This document shows, one piece after another, positions 11,061 to 23,038 of a stretch of 64,000 nucleotides of DNA (position 1 is the stretch's first letter; each line of letters starts with the position of its first letter). The translations under genes were made by a program, and so were the position numbers. The notes under the pieces are model-generated. The model was not told the origin of the DNA. It was given only the letters and a program-made list of their open reading frames with translations, and ran no database searches. Origin of the DNA: Cyathus striatus (taxonomy: Eukaryota; Basidiomycota; Agaricomycetes; Agaricales; Nidulariaceae); assembly GCA_025738555.1 (NCBI GenBank), contig JAOVFP010000008.1, positions 5,022,001 to 5,086,000 on the forward strand, in the 5' to 3' direction.

Positions 11061-11920
11061 CTAATCCCCCCAATCTAAACCTAGGGCCGATTGATTCTGT
11101 CCTCTCACAGCCACTTCAATAGCTTCGGCAAGTTCTCGAAAAGCAAGCACTTCTTCACTAGGCTCCGCGCTATGCATTTGGTCGTCGATCTGCGGTGGAG
11201 TAACCCCAAGAGCTTTCTGCAATGCTTGTTCACGTTCCCTCCCACGCAGCTTGTCAACGGAGATCATAAGTTCGCGTAGATTTTGGTTTGCGAGGATTTT
11301 GCGTATAGCTGGGGAAGTCGCTGAAAGGAAGAATTAGGAGGGAGTCAGAAGTCAGCATAAGCCTTACCAATTGACTCGTATTGACGAAGCTGTAGGACTT
11401 TGGGGTCGTCGCGTTTTAAAGGGTCCGGATAGGCAGATTCGTCAGGGACATAAGGCCACCTTACAGAAGTGAGAGGTCGTAACGGCTTTTGTTCTTCAAG
11501 TGTCTCGTCTTCTACATCCATCACGTCCTCCTTACTCTTGCGACTTTCTTCTGCATTTTCTAAACTTCCTTCAGCCTCTTCCTTAACCTTCGCTAGTAAA
11601 ACAGTCGTTTAATCCTATATAACGGGGGTAAGTTGAGCATGACTGAACCTTCAGTAGACTCTTCGCGTTTCTCTTCGAAGACGTTTTGTTGGTTGCAGGA
11701 ATTCTCTAATCTGAACTGAGAATTGTTGAGATTTACAAAGATTTTATTCATACCTTTATGTATCTTATAACATGGAACTGAACAACTGCTTTGATAAGTG
11801 TCACCCTGAATTCAAAAGAAAAGCAACACACTAAACAATCGAGCACTGCGCGCAGGTATATTTGGAATCTGATGATTTGCAAATTTTACACTTTTCTGGA
11901 CGACGAGATGCGGGCGCCAT
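11061..11920 (-). CDS. HIT-type zinc finger protein (ZNHIT3/Hit1-like)
   Basis: This is a nuclear protein of the Hit1/ZNHIT3 type, which helps assemble box C/D snoRNPs with Rsa1/NUFIP. The start at 11920 gives MAPASRRPEK followed by a zf-HIT domain: CKIC..YTCAQC in exon 1, then YCSVPCYKIHK in exon 2 after a GTGTGT..GCAG intron, supplying the cysteine/histidine ligands for two zinc ions. The middle is acidic and charged (EEKREESTEG and similar). A conserved-looking C-terminal helix region follows (IRKILANQNLRELM, then REREQALQKALG), ending in ALGLDWGD. Four or five short introns are present. Zf-HIT also occurs in Ins80, SWR1 and DDX59-type proteins, but length (about 220 aa) and architecture fit ZNHIT3 best. 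Confidence 0.8.
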
Positions 11921-13623
11921 TCTTTGCCGATAAAAACAATATAAATGTTGTATAAATGAGACCAGCACTATTGCCACAAAGACGCTGAGAGCATTGACAT
12001 GACCGATCGGAGTCAGAAGCTGACGCACTGACGTACGGCAGGTTTACTTTCGCTTGTTTGGCTACACTCTGCTGTTCAAACAAAGATGAACTTTGAGATC
12101 CTTTTTAAGTATGGTTTCGAAACTTATCTCAACTTCTCAAGCACAGTTTGGCAGCCTTGCATTCTCATCGACATCATTTCTCGCACCATTAAACTGCCAT
12201 CTGTCAGGAGGTTCGTTTAAAAATGCTACTAACTAAACTTATCAAGCATCCAGCTCGACTGCAGGCAGCTATTTTCTCCGTTCTTTTTTGGTTTAGTTGT
12301 TCCGCTGCTCCGCTTCCGCAGCTGCGCCGCACCTGATAATAGTTACAGTACTTATGGATCATGGTTATGCTTTTGTGCATTCTTCCCGCCGCAGCACAAT
12401 GTACAGCCGAGGTCATTAATCGATCTATATCATGTTTTCTGCAAGCAGTATACATAGTTCTCGTGGACCGCGCGTGTTCCCCACGAAGTGTACCGGTACT
12501 TAGGAGACGTTGGTATAGCCGAAGAGAGTAAATGAGTCCCGGAAGAGTAACCGATACCAGCAGAGAATGTCCCGACAATGTGCACCAGGTGACGTCCCTA
12601 TTTTCATGTATGACACTGTCATTGATCACAGGCAGATTAATTTGAAGCTGGAACAAGCAAAAAGAACGAAGGCAGGTGAATCGGCAACTGAATTTTTGAA
12701 TCCCGCAGGCTGCCGCTACTTTCATGGTGAGGGAGATCGTATGTAAGTGCCGAGACATTCCTGTCATGACCCTAGGCGCCGGTGGAGTCTTGGAGAATAC
12801 ACTTGTGGGAGGCTGTGGTACGACCAAACGGTCTCGGCACATAGAAGACCAGGGCGAGGGCGAAAATGAACTGTAAAGTGGTAGACAACAGCACACGGAA
12901 CTATAAGGAATGATCGAAAATGTAAGAGTGCCAATAGATTTCATTTTGTCGGTATACACAATTCTGAGCATCGGAGTTTAAAATGGGTTGCGAATGCCGC
13001 CGGCAAGAGTCTTGGCACAATGGCATGACATTTCTGTAAATAGACGATCCGCAGCAGGGTTGGATGCCATTTCAGGTCATTTCCACAATAAACCCCGGGA
13101 GAACGGACAGGTTTGCACGCCTCGAGAGAAGAAATTAGTCGCTGGTTGGGATGCAGTCTCGAAGGTAGCAAACGACAGCGACAGAATCAGATGAGATAAG
13201 GACATGAGCTGCGACGATGTCGATGAATACACAAGGAACATGCACGTTGATGCTGGCCTTATGCACAGCACCGGTAGGTCCAAGTCGGATGGGAACGCGG
13301 TTGGAGGCTAAAGGACTTGTTAGCTGTTGACGTTGGAGGCTTCTGCGTGGGTTTGAAGGGTCAGAAGGGGATAAGGCGATGACGGGCTGAAAGAGCGACT
13401 GAGATATTGAGAACAACGCGGTCTGCTCTGCATTGCACTTTCATCACACGGGCTCTTGGGTGACGGGATCACCTTGTGCCCAGCTTTTCTTTCAAGTACT
13501 TACTTACACCTCGGTTACGCAAGACTTATCCCTCCACCTCCTTCCTTTTATTCCGCCAATCCCTCTTCCCCCTTTCCCTTCCCCTTTCTCCTTCCCTGCT
13601 TCCCCTCCAGCGCTCCCCCAATC
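11921..13623. other. 1.7-kb spacer without a supported gene
   Basis: A 255-codon frame (12204-12971, minus) is open but has scattered Cys/His/Arg composition, no domain and no partner exons, so I do not call it. The pyrimidine-rich tract just before 13624 (CTCCACCTCC..CCCCAATC) looks like the core promoter of the aspartic protease gene. Confidence 0.45.
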
Positions 13624-15771
13624 ATGATTCCCTTCCCCCTTCTTCTCTCCCTTCTCGCCTTTCCACTCGCCCTCTACGCAGAACCCGTGCATGTCTCCCT
13701 CAAGCGTAGATCGCCTGCTGCGGGTGATATCAGCCACTATGCCCACGTCGCCCATCGTCTAAGGGGGAAGTACGGATTCCTAAACACAACAGCCTCTCGC
13801 CGCAACCTAGGTCGCAAGAGAGCAAGTTCTGCCGACGTTGCTATCACTAATCAGGTGCATGGCGGATCATATCTTCTCCATTGTCTTCTAAAATGACATC
13901 CTTTCTTTCATCACTTAGCAAGCTGACTCAAGCTACTTCGGAAGTGTATCAATAGGGACTCCGTAAGCTTTACTTTCTTTCATTCAGCTTCTGAGTGTGA
14001 GGGGGTGGCCCTTCTCAATGTGTCCAAGCTTTCTCACCACCATGCGGTCATCTATTGATTTTCATTCCCCGCCGCATCGGTTTCATGGCCTGGCGCTCTC
14101 GCAAAGGATTCTTTCCATCTTTCTCAGCTTGTTATTGCTGGTGTGGAGATTCGTTGGGCGCTTGACTGCTCAGATAACAACGGTTGCTTTTATTACCGTG
14201 GCTGATTTTATTGACAGATCCCAGAATTTCAATGTTATTCTGGACACAGGATCGTCCGATCTTTGGGTGGCAGACACGTCATGTACAACCTGCGACGCAT
14301 CCACTCCTCTTTTGATTCATCCAAGTCATCGTCGTTGAAGCAAGCATCCGGGGTCAGCTCCGAGACTGATATCCGCTATGGATCTGGAGAAGTCGCAGGC
14401 TCCATCGTTTCCGACACCGTATCCATGGGAGGGTTTACAATTTCTGATCAGACATTCCGTGCGCTCTCACTTTTACCCTGAGTTAGGATATGCTACTAAT
14501 TGATTTCTATAGTGGCTGTCGACCAGTTGACCCAGGGACTTCTCGATGGCTCCGTGTCTGGAATCATGGGTCTGGCTTTCGACACTATTGCTAGTACAAG
14601 AGCGACACCGTTCTGGCAAGCATTGGCAGAGGGAAATCAGTTTTCCTCACAAGAGATGTCCTTCTGGTTGACCCGATTCCGCAACGATCCCCAGGCTACC
14701 GACGAAGAGCCCGGAGGTGTATTCACGCTCGGAGGCACCAACTCCAGCTTGTTCACTGGCGATATTGAATTCCTAAATATGCCTGGCACGCAGCAAACTT
14801 TCTGGCTACTAACGATGTCAAGTAAGTGATTTATATTATGACGTCATCGTCAATATTAATTTTGACTCGTTTTATAATAGGTGTCACTGTACAAGGCAAG
14901 TCTGTGACTATTAGCTCCGGGGATGCAGCCCTCTCTGCCATCGACACTGGCACCACCCTTGTCGGTGGGCCCACCGCTGATGTTAATGCCATCTGGAGCG
15001 CAGTCCCGGGATCTCAAGCAGTACAAGGCATGGACGGATTCTTCTCGTTCCGTAAGCTCCTTTGATATGCTGTTTCAGCGCCTGCTATTTACATTTATCT
15101 CGTAGCCTGTGACACCACTGTGGAAGTCACCTTGTCTTTCGGTGGCAAATCTTGGCCAATTAATTCTGCTGATATGAATCTGGGTCGTATCTCACGTGGA
15201 AGTACACAATGCCTCGGAGGCATTTTTGATCTCTCGCTCGGTAGTAACATTGAAAGTGGCTCAGGGAACCCCAACTGGGTGGTTGGAGATACTTTCCTGG
15301 TGCGTATTTTATCAATACTTAGCATTTAGTTTCTTGCATCGACATGGTTATTGTGATACAGAAAAACGTTTATTCCGTTTTCCGCGCTAGCCCACCGTCC
15401 ATTGGCTTTGCTCAATTATCCGACGCAGCTGGGGGATCAGGTACAGCAAATCCGTCTTCTCCAAGTTCGGGAACAGCATCACTCACTTCTACTGCTCCGC
15501 GTACTTCTACTACGGGTGCTTTTTCCTTCTCTTCGCTTACAACTTCTGTACCTTTACTCACCTCGCTCGTGTCATCTTCGCCGACGTCCTCAACAGGTAC
15601 ACCTGGACCGGCTTCTGAAACCACCACCTCTGGCTCAAGTACGTTCTTCTTCTCGTTGTTGAGTAGTCCTTTGATTGAAATTGAACCTATCCAGGCCCCC
15701 TCTCCGTCCCATCCGCTTCTGTTTCACTGATAGGAACCATCTTCCTTATGGTTTTGATCAACGCTTTGTAA
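13624..15771 (+). CDS. Pepsin-like aspartic protease with GPI-type tail; apparent frameshift
   Basis: This is a secreted A1-family protease (polyporopepsin/yapsin-like). It begins with a signal peptide (MIPFPLLLSLLAFPLALYA) and a propeptide rich in Arg/Lys. The mature core reads SYFGSVSIGTP, then NFNVILDTGSSDLWV (first catalytic Asp), IRYGSGEVAGS (flap Tyr) and SAIDTGTTLVGG (second catalytic Asp). Exons include 13624-13854, 13919-13962 and one from 14218; intron 2 is unusually long (255 nt). After CLGG and WVVGDTFL comes a Ser/Thr-rich stalk and a hydrophobic C-terminus (SVSLIGTIFLMVLINAL), a GPI-anchor signal. In the exon starting at 14218 the frame breaks in a T run at 14310-14313: the block before it and the FDSSKSSS block after it lie in different frames. 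Either this is a single-base deletion (pseudogene or assembly error) or a 59-nt non-typical intron is removed. Confidence 0.85.
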
Positions 15772-17276
15772 TGTTACTTCCTGACTTGTTTATGGACTTT
15801 ATGCGCAGTGGCCCCGGCCATATCGGAAACGCCTGAGAAGACTAATGGACTTTATTGTCTCTGGAATCACATACTTAACTATTAGGGTTTCTTTGGCTAT
15901 ATAACACGTAGAAGTGTTGTGAATAAACATACGTACAATACCTTCACTAGGGGCTGCTATTTAAATTTAATGCGTGCTACTTTATCTAATGAATATTATG
16001 ATGAAAATTCCGAACCGGTTGCAATAGGTTGCAATGGCCAATAGGAGACCTGTGCTCCTGCAATCACGATCCCATAGACATCCATGACCAGCCAGTCATC
16101 GAGCGATCATCATTCCAGCCACTGTAACCCTCGTTGCGCTGGTTATCTATATATCATGTCTCATCGTACCCATCATTTTCCACGAACCAATTGGCTTGAA
16201 TTTGAAAACAAGGTTGGATGTTTTCTATCAATAGATCTCGGCTAAAAATGTTTGATCGAAGTTTATGATTGGTAGTTGGAAGCCTTTGAAGACCATCAGA
16301 TTCAGACTCGCCCACGTTGTACTTAGCGGCGATGTAATTCAGTTGTGTACGATGTCTTAGGATGTCTTTCTACTCTTCGAGTCTTCGACTAGCGCTTCAT
16401 AAGGCAGCCATCTATCTCTGGTGTTCGTAGCTCTCACGCCTTCTTCGTTGTATACGAGGAATGCAGTACTGAAACGTAACGGAGACAGTTTTTCTGTTGT
16501 CAGGACCCAGAATCGTGTGAGAGAAACTCACTTTCGGTTTTCTCCATGGCTGACTTTCCAGAAAAGCAGGTGCATATGTATGCAAAGATAATGATATACG
16601 CTGGAATATGAAGACTATTTGACCCAGGGACGAGGCTGAAGATCTCGGTCTTGGGCTCACGCGATCGCTCCTGCCAAAGCCAAGCAACCAGAATCAATCT
16701 GAGGGAAGATTGACCCGCTGCAGACACAGTCTAAAGTTGACTGCGAGAGCATCCTACTGAAAGATGACTATGTCGACATTCTGAACTATAGATACATTTC
16801 CGCAGGGATCACGCCTCCTGCGAACGGTGGCGCATTTACTGGAATGATAGGAAGGCCCAGATGATCGCTAGCTACCTAAGGATAATTTGATTTGGAATAT
16901 CCGCACATGCATCAATCACAAGACAGACACGTTCTGCCCCATCTGGTCAGATGCGGTCTTTTCTTGACATACGAGTATCTATAGGTGGATTCTAGGAACC
17001 TCGCAACTTACCCCGTGTTGAATCGTACCCTCTCTTACCTATTGTCGCTGAAACAGTTGTAAGTATATGATAAGCACCCCTTCACCCACGGTACATTCAG
17101 ACCATTGTAGTAAACCTGCAGCAGGGTCTACCAGCGGAGGTAAGTTTTCCTACGATGCAGTCGTAGGCACAACACACTTACTACTGGGTATCTGTAGTCA
17201 GGACCACCTCGCTTGCATATATACATGGAAAGACCAGTCAGGACATGCTAGAAGACCTTCTTCCATTCTTTCACTT
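15772..17276. other. Intergenic, nothing recognised
   Basis: About 1.5 kb downstream of the protease gene. The short open frames at 16412-16727 have no family resemblance or splice support. I see no tRNA, repeat or transposon end. Confidence 0.45.
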
Positions 17277-18848
17277 ATGATGACAGATGAAGAGCTACAG
17301 CGAGCCCTCTTCCTTCTAGGCCCGTGGGTGCGTATAGTGTTTCTCGTTGCTTGCACATAGATGTGACTTCCTCTTCAGCTTATTGGTTCTTTCACCGACG
17401 TTTTGTTCCAAGGAGTCCTATTCTGCCAAGTGAGGGTTGTATTTTAATCTTTGTCGTGTTACTCTGACATAAGCACAGTTTTCTCATTACTATAGCTGGC
17501 ATAGAAATGATAGTTTAAGGCTTCGGTTAATGGTTCTGGGGTTGGCTATTCTGACAACGTTGAAATCGATCCACTCGTTGTATGTCTTCAGTTGTTCCAT
17601 CTCTTACTGCTGAAACAAAGTATGCGATAGTGTTATTGTATGGATGCAGTTAATTATTCATTTTGGGGACCTCGACGGGGCTATTATGTTGAACTACACT
17701 GCTTGGTGGCAAGCAGGCAGCTCTCTAATGGTATGAATGTGGCCCTAACCTCTACTTTCTATGCTCACGAATCTATAGGTAGCTACAATCGGAGTCTACG
17801 TGCAAGCATATTTCTTACATCGTCTTTGGGCGATATCTGGCCACAACCTTTGGCTAGTGATGATCATCCTGATTATTCTCGTTTTTGCCTACCTGTCTCT
17901 CGTAATAGCGGTGAGGGCGGCAATCCGTAAATTTGTTTATTAACACTTACCGTTATGCTGTAGACGTATTACATCTCGCAAGGTGTAGATGCTACTCCCA
18001 ATATTGGGATATGGTGTACGTGGTAATTGTTAGGCCACAGTGACCTATCTGACCTGAGTGATAGTCGCCAATAACCTCAGCACTGTATTTGGTATGTATT
18101 TCTTAATCATATCTTTAAGCTAGCATCTGACGACCTGAAAGCGGGTGATTTGATGATAACGCTTTCGACCGCATTTTACCTTATTCGTTCAATGAAGGGT
18201 GTCCTCCCACAGTACGTACTAGCTCCTTTATTGTAAATACCGATATTGATGTCGATTTTGGCAGGACTGTTACTCTTCTTAGCGCTCTCGTACGACTTAC
18301 TTTCCAGACCGCTGCACCTGCGTCTTTATGGTATGTTCATTCCCAGTAATTCTCCGCTGTCTTTAACTTGACGTTGCTCGCAATGCTAGCGCCATGTTCA
18401 ACCTCATATTTTCTCAGGTATATTCCGGTGAATTTAAACTAATATCAGTTGCATTCAATCAAGCGCTCCCAAAATTATATGCCTTTTCAATGATGTGGAC
18501 ACTTAACGCCCGTCATAACCTTCGGCTTGAACACGAAGGAAGTCATTATACATCTGAACATTCTTCAGAGCGTAGCGTAGGTGGACACGAATATTGTTCC
18601 CCTGCACCGCTAATAAACGTGTTGGATCGCAGCCCCGAGATAATTTAGAGTTACGATCATATGATAACATCCAAATCCGCACAGAAACTACGCAGCATGT
18701 AGGTGTAAGCCATTTAAATAACTTTATTTTGATTGCTTATTCTCCCAAATCTAAATGGCAGGTTAGAGGGATGTTCCATCACCCCGATGATGATATTAGA
18801 ACAAAAGGCGCAGTCACCAGAGACGATTACAAACTCTCCAGAGTGTAA
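17277..18848 (+). CDS. DUF6534 seven-helix membrane protein
   Basis: This is a multi-pass membrane protein of the DUF6534 family, which is greatly expanded in Agaricomycetes and of unknown function. Exons 17277-17327, 17379-17429, 17479-17579 and 17631-17730 splice to LLGPWLIGSFTDVLFQGVLFCQ-type helix 1, FSHYYSWH, a helix ending TTLKSIHSF, then VIVWMQLIIHFGDLDGA. Later exons supply IGVYVQAYFLHRLW, VMIILIILVFAYLSLVIA, AGDLMITLSTAFYLIR and the diagnostic ALPKLYAFSMMWTLNAR. Without further splicing the frame stops at 18648. A 68-nt intron (GTGGAC..TTTAG with a GCTAAT branch point) would instead continue it through IQIRTETTQHV to 18848. I prefer the spliced end, but it is uncertain. The protein is probably in the plasma membrane. 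Confidence 0.82.
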
Positions 18849-19171
18849 TACTAGGCCGCTCTGTGCTGAGTAAGATCGCTGTATATTGTATTATCATCTT
18901 ACTGTTCTGTGCTTGAAAAGAATGCAACCCTTTTCATGACTAGCCAATCCCTCGCTCACCCCTACTAGTATACCTATCAAACTTTCCCCTCTCCAATTGT
19001 TCTCTGGCGTGGAATGTCGTACGGGTATCGCGTGAGCGATCTCCTCTTGGAACGGGACTCGACGGCTGCAACATCCTCCGTTTGAGACCAAAGCGGAGCA
19101 TTCATGGTGGCCTCGGAATAGCCTGAAAGGTCCTTGCGATTATTAACCTTGGCGTTACAGTAAATGAAGAT

Positions 19172-19181
19172 CACTACATAC
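19172..19181. repeat. Left target-site duplication of the MULE
   Basis: CACTACATAC, directly repeated at the other end of the element. Confidence 0.85.
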
Positions 19182-20988
19182 GAGTCCACACTCGATGGGT
19201 CTTATTAGATAAGGTTATAGAAGCAGATCGGAAGAAATAATATTGATTAGGCGCCCATATAACAGTTTACTTAATCCTTCTGAGCTCTCACGCACCTATT
19301 TACATAGAAACCTCACTTTCTCGTCACAGGGATGTCACAAGCGCTAGAGAAGCGTCTATAGGTTCGGAGCGGGAGTTAGACTTGTTCGGACACGGTTTCC
19401 TTTCTGCCGCCCTGTCTTTAATTTATATATTGTCCGCAGAGCAACCATGTAGCGCTCAAAGGACTAGCAGGACTATAGAAGTCGCACTACTTCACATTCC
19501 TGTTACATACGACAATCCTATTCTTCTTCTCCATTGTTTCATACTTAGTCATTACTTAGTCAACTGTATAATTATTGGTCTTTCAAGTATGGTGTCAGAT
19601 ATGGAATACCAATGGTATACTTAGTAGATTAATTAGAGTCTATAGATAAAATTCATGAATAATAATGTGCTAATGTACCACTGCAATATTCATTCAAAAT
19701 GTGATATAACTAACTCACCTTGAGCTCATCATTCTTGTCTGTATACAACTACTAACTACTCGGCGACACCAAATTATCTGACCTTCAACATCAATCAACA
19801 GGACTTCAACATGACAGAGACTTCTCAGACATATATTTATTCGTTACTAATGTCCTGGACTCACCAACTGGCCATTTATGCTGATCTGGTTTAATTATAC
19901 CGTACCTATTTGCAGTGCCAATGATAGTATTACTACACATGTTTGATACATGCCTATGTTGTGACCAAGGTTGTACAAATATATCTGTAATTCTGACTCC
20001 CAGAATGTCGAATTTCGACTATGTATATATATACATGTATGCTAGTATTAATACAAAAATACTGACTGAATCCTGATAGCGCACTACCTTTCTGGTAAGT
20101 AATATGGTTCAACCATGACTATGCAAGATATTGAAATACATCTCAGTATCGGTACTAGTAGAGGAATGGTTAGTACTAGTTTACTGTGTTGTGTTCCTAA
20201 GTAATGTTTACTACGCAAGGATTGTATTACGGCACTTCACTGGCGACATAACCTAAGTTATTATATACCCAGAACTAAATTGTATACTCATTGAATATTC
20301 ACCCATACACTACACATACACTATAATGCATCTGTTGTAAAGCTGCTGTCACATGGACATAAGTATTAAACTATTATAGATATAATAACGTGCGTGATTT
20401 TCTTTGGAGCATTCCAAGAGCACTCACTTCGAGATGTCCCCAGGAAATATAATATAAATTGGGTACACTGCCTTCAATCAAAGCTATATTGTCAGTATTA
20501 CTCCGCACAGTTACCACGTAGATGAAATATTCCTCAAAGTAAATGCATAAATATCAACATGAACATGTTATGCTGCACAATGGACTGCTTTTCTTATTTA
20601 GGAGTAAACAGCATGGTGGGCACAACACTATTATTATTAAGGCTAGCCCAATAATCAATTTGTAGACGAAATATCACAGGAAATTATAGCATTGTACAGT
20701 ACATTAAGTTCCAGTATACATGATCTAATATTTAAGTCAGTTCTAAGGTAAATATTTTCATCAGTGAGTGATCTGTGAGTTTATGTCGGGATGGAGGCTA
20801 CACCAGAGTTGCGCCAGAGCGCATCATTTCCCAATTGAGTCTGTCACGCATATGTAATTTTCCTATTGGCTGAGAGGGTATTTACATTGTGTGGGTATAA
20901 GGAAGAACCACATCAGGAATGCGGGAGCTAATTCTCAACCTTCCTGCTTCTTTAACCTAATCTAATAAGACCCATCGACTGTTCCCTC
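19182..20988. mobile_element. Mutator-like (MULE) non-autonomous DNA transposon
   Basis: This is a 1,807-bp element with imperfect 45-bp terminal inverted repeats (19182-19226 and 20944-20988, 39 of 45 positions identical, sharing a core TCGATGGGTCTTATTAGAT). It is flanked by a perfect 10-bp direct repeat CACTACATAC (19172-19181 and 20989-20998). A 9-11 bp duplication is typical of Mutator-like elements. The interior is AT-rich and I find no transposase; an 80-codon ORF at 19382-19624 has no known domain. It is therefore probably non-autonomous. Confidence 0.85.
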
Positions 20989-20998
20989 CACTACATAC
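20989..20998. repeat. Right target-site duplication of the MULE
   Basis: CACTACATAC, identical to the left copy; it abuts a TTACC that reads as a GTAAG donor on the minus strand. Confidence 0.85.
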
Positions 20999-21370
20999 TT
21001 ACCATCCTCCAATAAACTAATTCGGAACGTAAATACTCGCACCGCCGAAATGCACCGTTGATCTGCGCTTCCCCAGCCACGCACCGAGGATGACATACTT
21101 ACGTTCACATCGGATTTGTTTATGCTTAGTGCGATGTCGCTACCTCGAAAGTCCTTGAAATCGTTCATCAACCCAGCGGCTCCCAGCCCAACTCCCCTAT
21201 TTTGGAGAAGGTAGTTCTCACTTCTCCTAGTCTAGTAATATACTGAACAAGTCTCGTGCTAATAGTCATGGCTCTCAAGTTTTATTATGCTGCATGAAAT
21301 GGCGTTATTCAAACTAAACGGCGCATGATCATTGTATGTATAAAATTAAAGTAATCGAAAGCCATCTTGC

Positions 21371-22675
21371 TGGGGGTCACCAATCCCTATATGGTGTTTA
21401 GCGTGATGTCACACAGTGTGACCAAAAGTGACCAAAATCTTGTCCCAGGATAAAACTGACGCAGTGAAGTGAAATTCTGAGTGTTTCTCTTTATTCTTTC
21501 TGTGTAATAATGATATTTCATCTATTATAAGTCTTTCAATATATTTACTATGTCTAAATTATAAATATAAATGCTTAAATACATCTTCCTTTCTTGTCAC
21601 AACTTTGTCACAGGCTGAAAGTTGTCATTTAGAAGGGCCTAAGCATTGGGATATACATATCATATGATATATTTTAACATATATAACATCTTTTTATAAT
21701 CTTATGTTCTTAGCACTGCTATAAAATGAATTTTATGATATGCTCCATGATGATCTAGTGATCATATGGCTAAAATATTGCTGAATTGAAGAACTAAAGA
21801 GGTATTTTACTATATCTGGTTAAATTATTTTTATAATTATAAACAGTAGTTCATAATAAAGCTTATTTTATGAATTTCCGCCAAGTTATCACTTGGAGGT
21901 AGTGTTTAAGTGGTGTATATGTGGTATTTCCAAGTGCACCGTGCTATTTTCCCACGCTCTTTGATACAGCGAAATTACAACTTCAATTGCTTCATGGAAA
22001 CTTATTATTTTAATTAGTGATAGTGATATAAAGTGGTCAGATACAACATATTAACAACACTTGAATCAGAATAATTATTACGAAGAGAATGGCTGTCTAA
22101 TGATGGTCTACAGTGCAACTTGAGTGTATATTATACTAGTTTCTCACGCTATTTAGCAGGGCAAAACTTGTATCTACGGCCATTCATCAGAATCTCACTT
22201 TCACAGCTAGCTTTAATGATAAAAAGTACTCCGATTAAGTATTAGAATAGAACTGTTGAGCCTGAATTTTTATTTTTTGACTTTTACCTGGAGATCTTGT
22301 GCGTTACCATGCATGATTGACTGGTTAAAGAAGGTTTCTTAAAATTCTGGCTCAACAGTTTTGTTCCATATGTTAAACTATATAACTTTTGTTATTAATA
22401 TTAGCGCATAAAGTGAAAATCTGAAGACTGGGCACAGTATTATTGATTTGATGCCTATTTTGGCAGAGAGGTTGGACTATTATGCAATTTTAAATTTATG
22501 TATTCGACTACTAAGAATATAATTATACAAAATTAAATATACTACTAAATAACATATTATGCAAGTTATTTTAAAGCGATTGAGTGTCTGTAGCAAAAGA
22601 TATCACACTGGGACAACGCAAAATGGGCATGTGTCACTGTCACGCTTGTGTGACATGCCGGATTGGTGACCCCCA
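21371..22675. mobile_element. Non-autonomous TIR transposon of unassigned superfamily
   Basis: This is a 1,305-bp AT-rich element with perfect 16-bp terminal inverted repeats (TGGGGGTCACCAATCC at 21371-21386, its complement at 22660-22675). The direct repeat ATCTTGC flanks it (21364-21370 and 22676-22682); counting the shared T gives 8 bp. Both subterminal regions carry several GTCACA/GTGACC copies and one TTGTCCCAG (21440-21448, inverted at 22608-22616). There is no ORF of note, so it needs a transposase from elsewhere. Duplication length and GGGG ends could fit Merlin, Dada or an atypical hAT; I cannot decide. Confidence 0.8.
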
Positions 22676-23038
22676 ATCTTGCTGGTGCCTTCAAGTTTTT
22701 AAGAAATTTATTGTTGATTCACATGGACGATGATCTAACTGTGTATTAGCTTGTACAGGTAACCCATACGACAGTATTCTAAAGTATTTTAACAATAAAA
22801 ATTCCCGCTGCGACATGAACAAATTGTGAACAAAGCCGCGATGCTAATTTGATTGTGAAGCTTCTTCAAAGGTATTTCCGCATATGGTAGTTACATAACT
22901 GGCTATTCTTAGAGTATGTACTCTTGTGTGCCCTTATGTACTCGTGTGGGTCTTTCTGATTCGATCACGGCTGATCGCAACCTGTTTACCAAGACGGGTT
23001 AAAGTTAATACGCTATCTTCCATGCACCTCATTAAACC

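Larger units (their letters stand above)
18977..21171 (-). other. Possible host-gene exons split by a transposon
   Basis: Minus-strand coding-like pieces flank the Mutator-like element: one at 21171-21002 (for example FKDFRGSDIALSINKSDVN) and one at 19134-18977 (SEATMNAPLWSQTEDVAAV). Removing the element with one target duplication restores a GTAAGT donor (plus-strand 21001-20996, running into the duplication) facing an acceptor at about 19135, an intron of about 63 nt. The element would then lie inside an intron. I do not recognise the protein, and the reading frame between the two pieces is ambiguous. Confidence 0.25.

Noticed and set aside
12204..12971. 255-codon open frame on the minus strand
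   Set aside because: No domain, irregular composition rich in Cys/Arg/His, no splice partners and no family resemblance; probably chance openness.
16412..16727. Two overlapping minus-strand ORFs
   Set aside because: No domain, no splice evidence, within an otherwise blank spacer.
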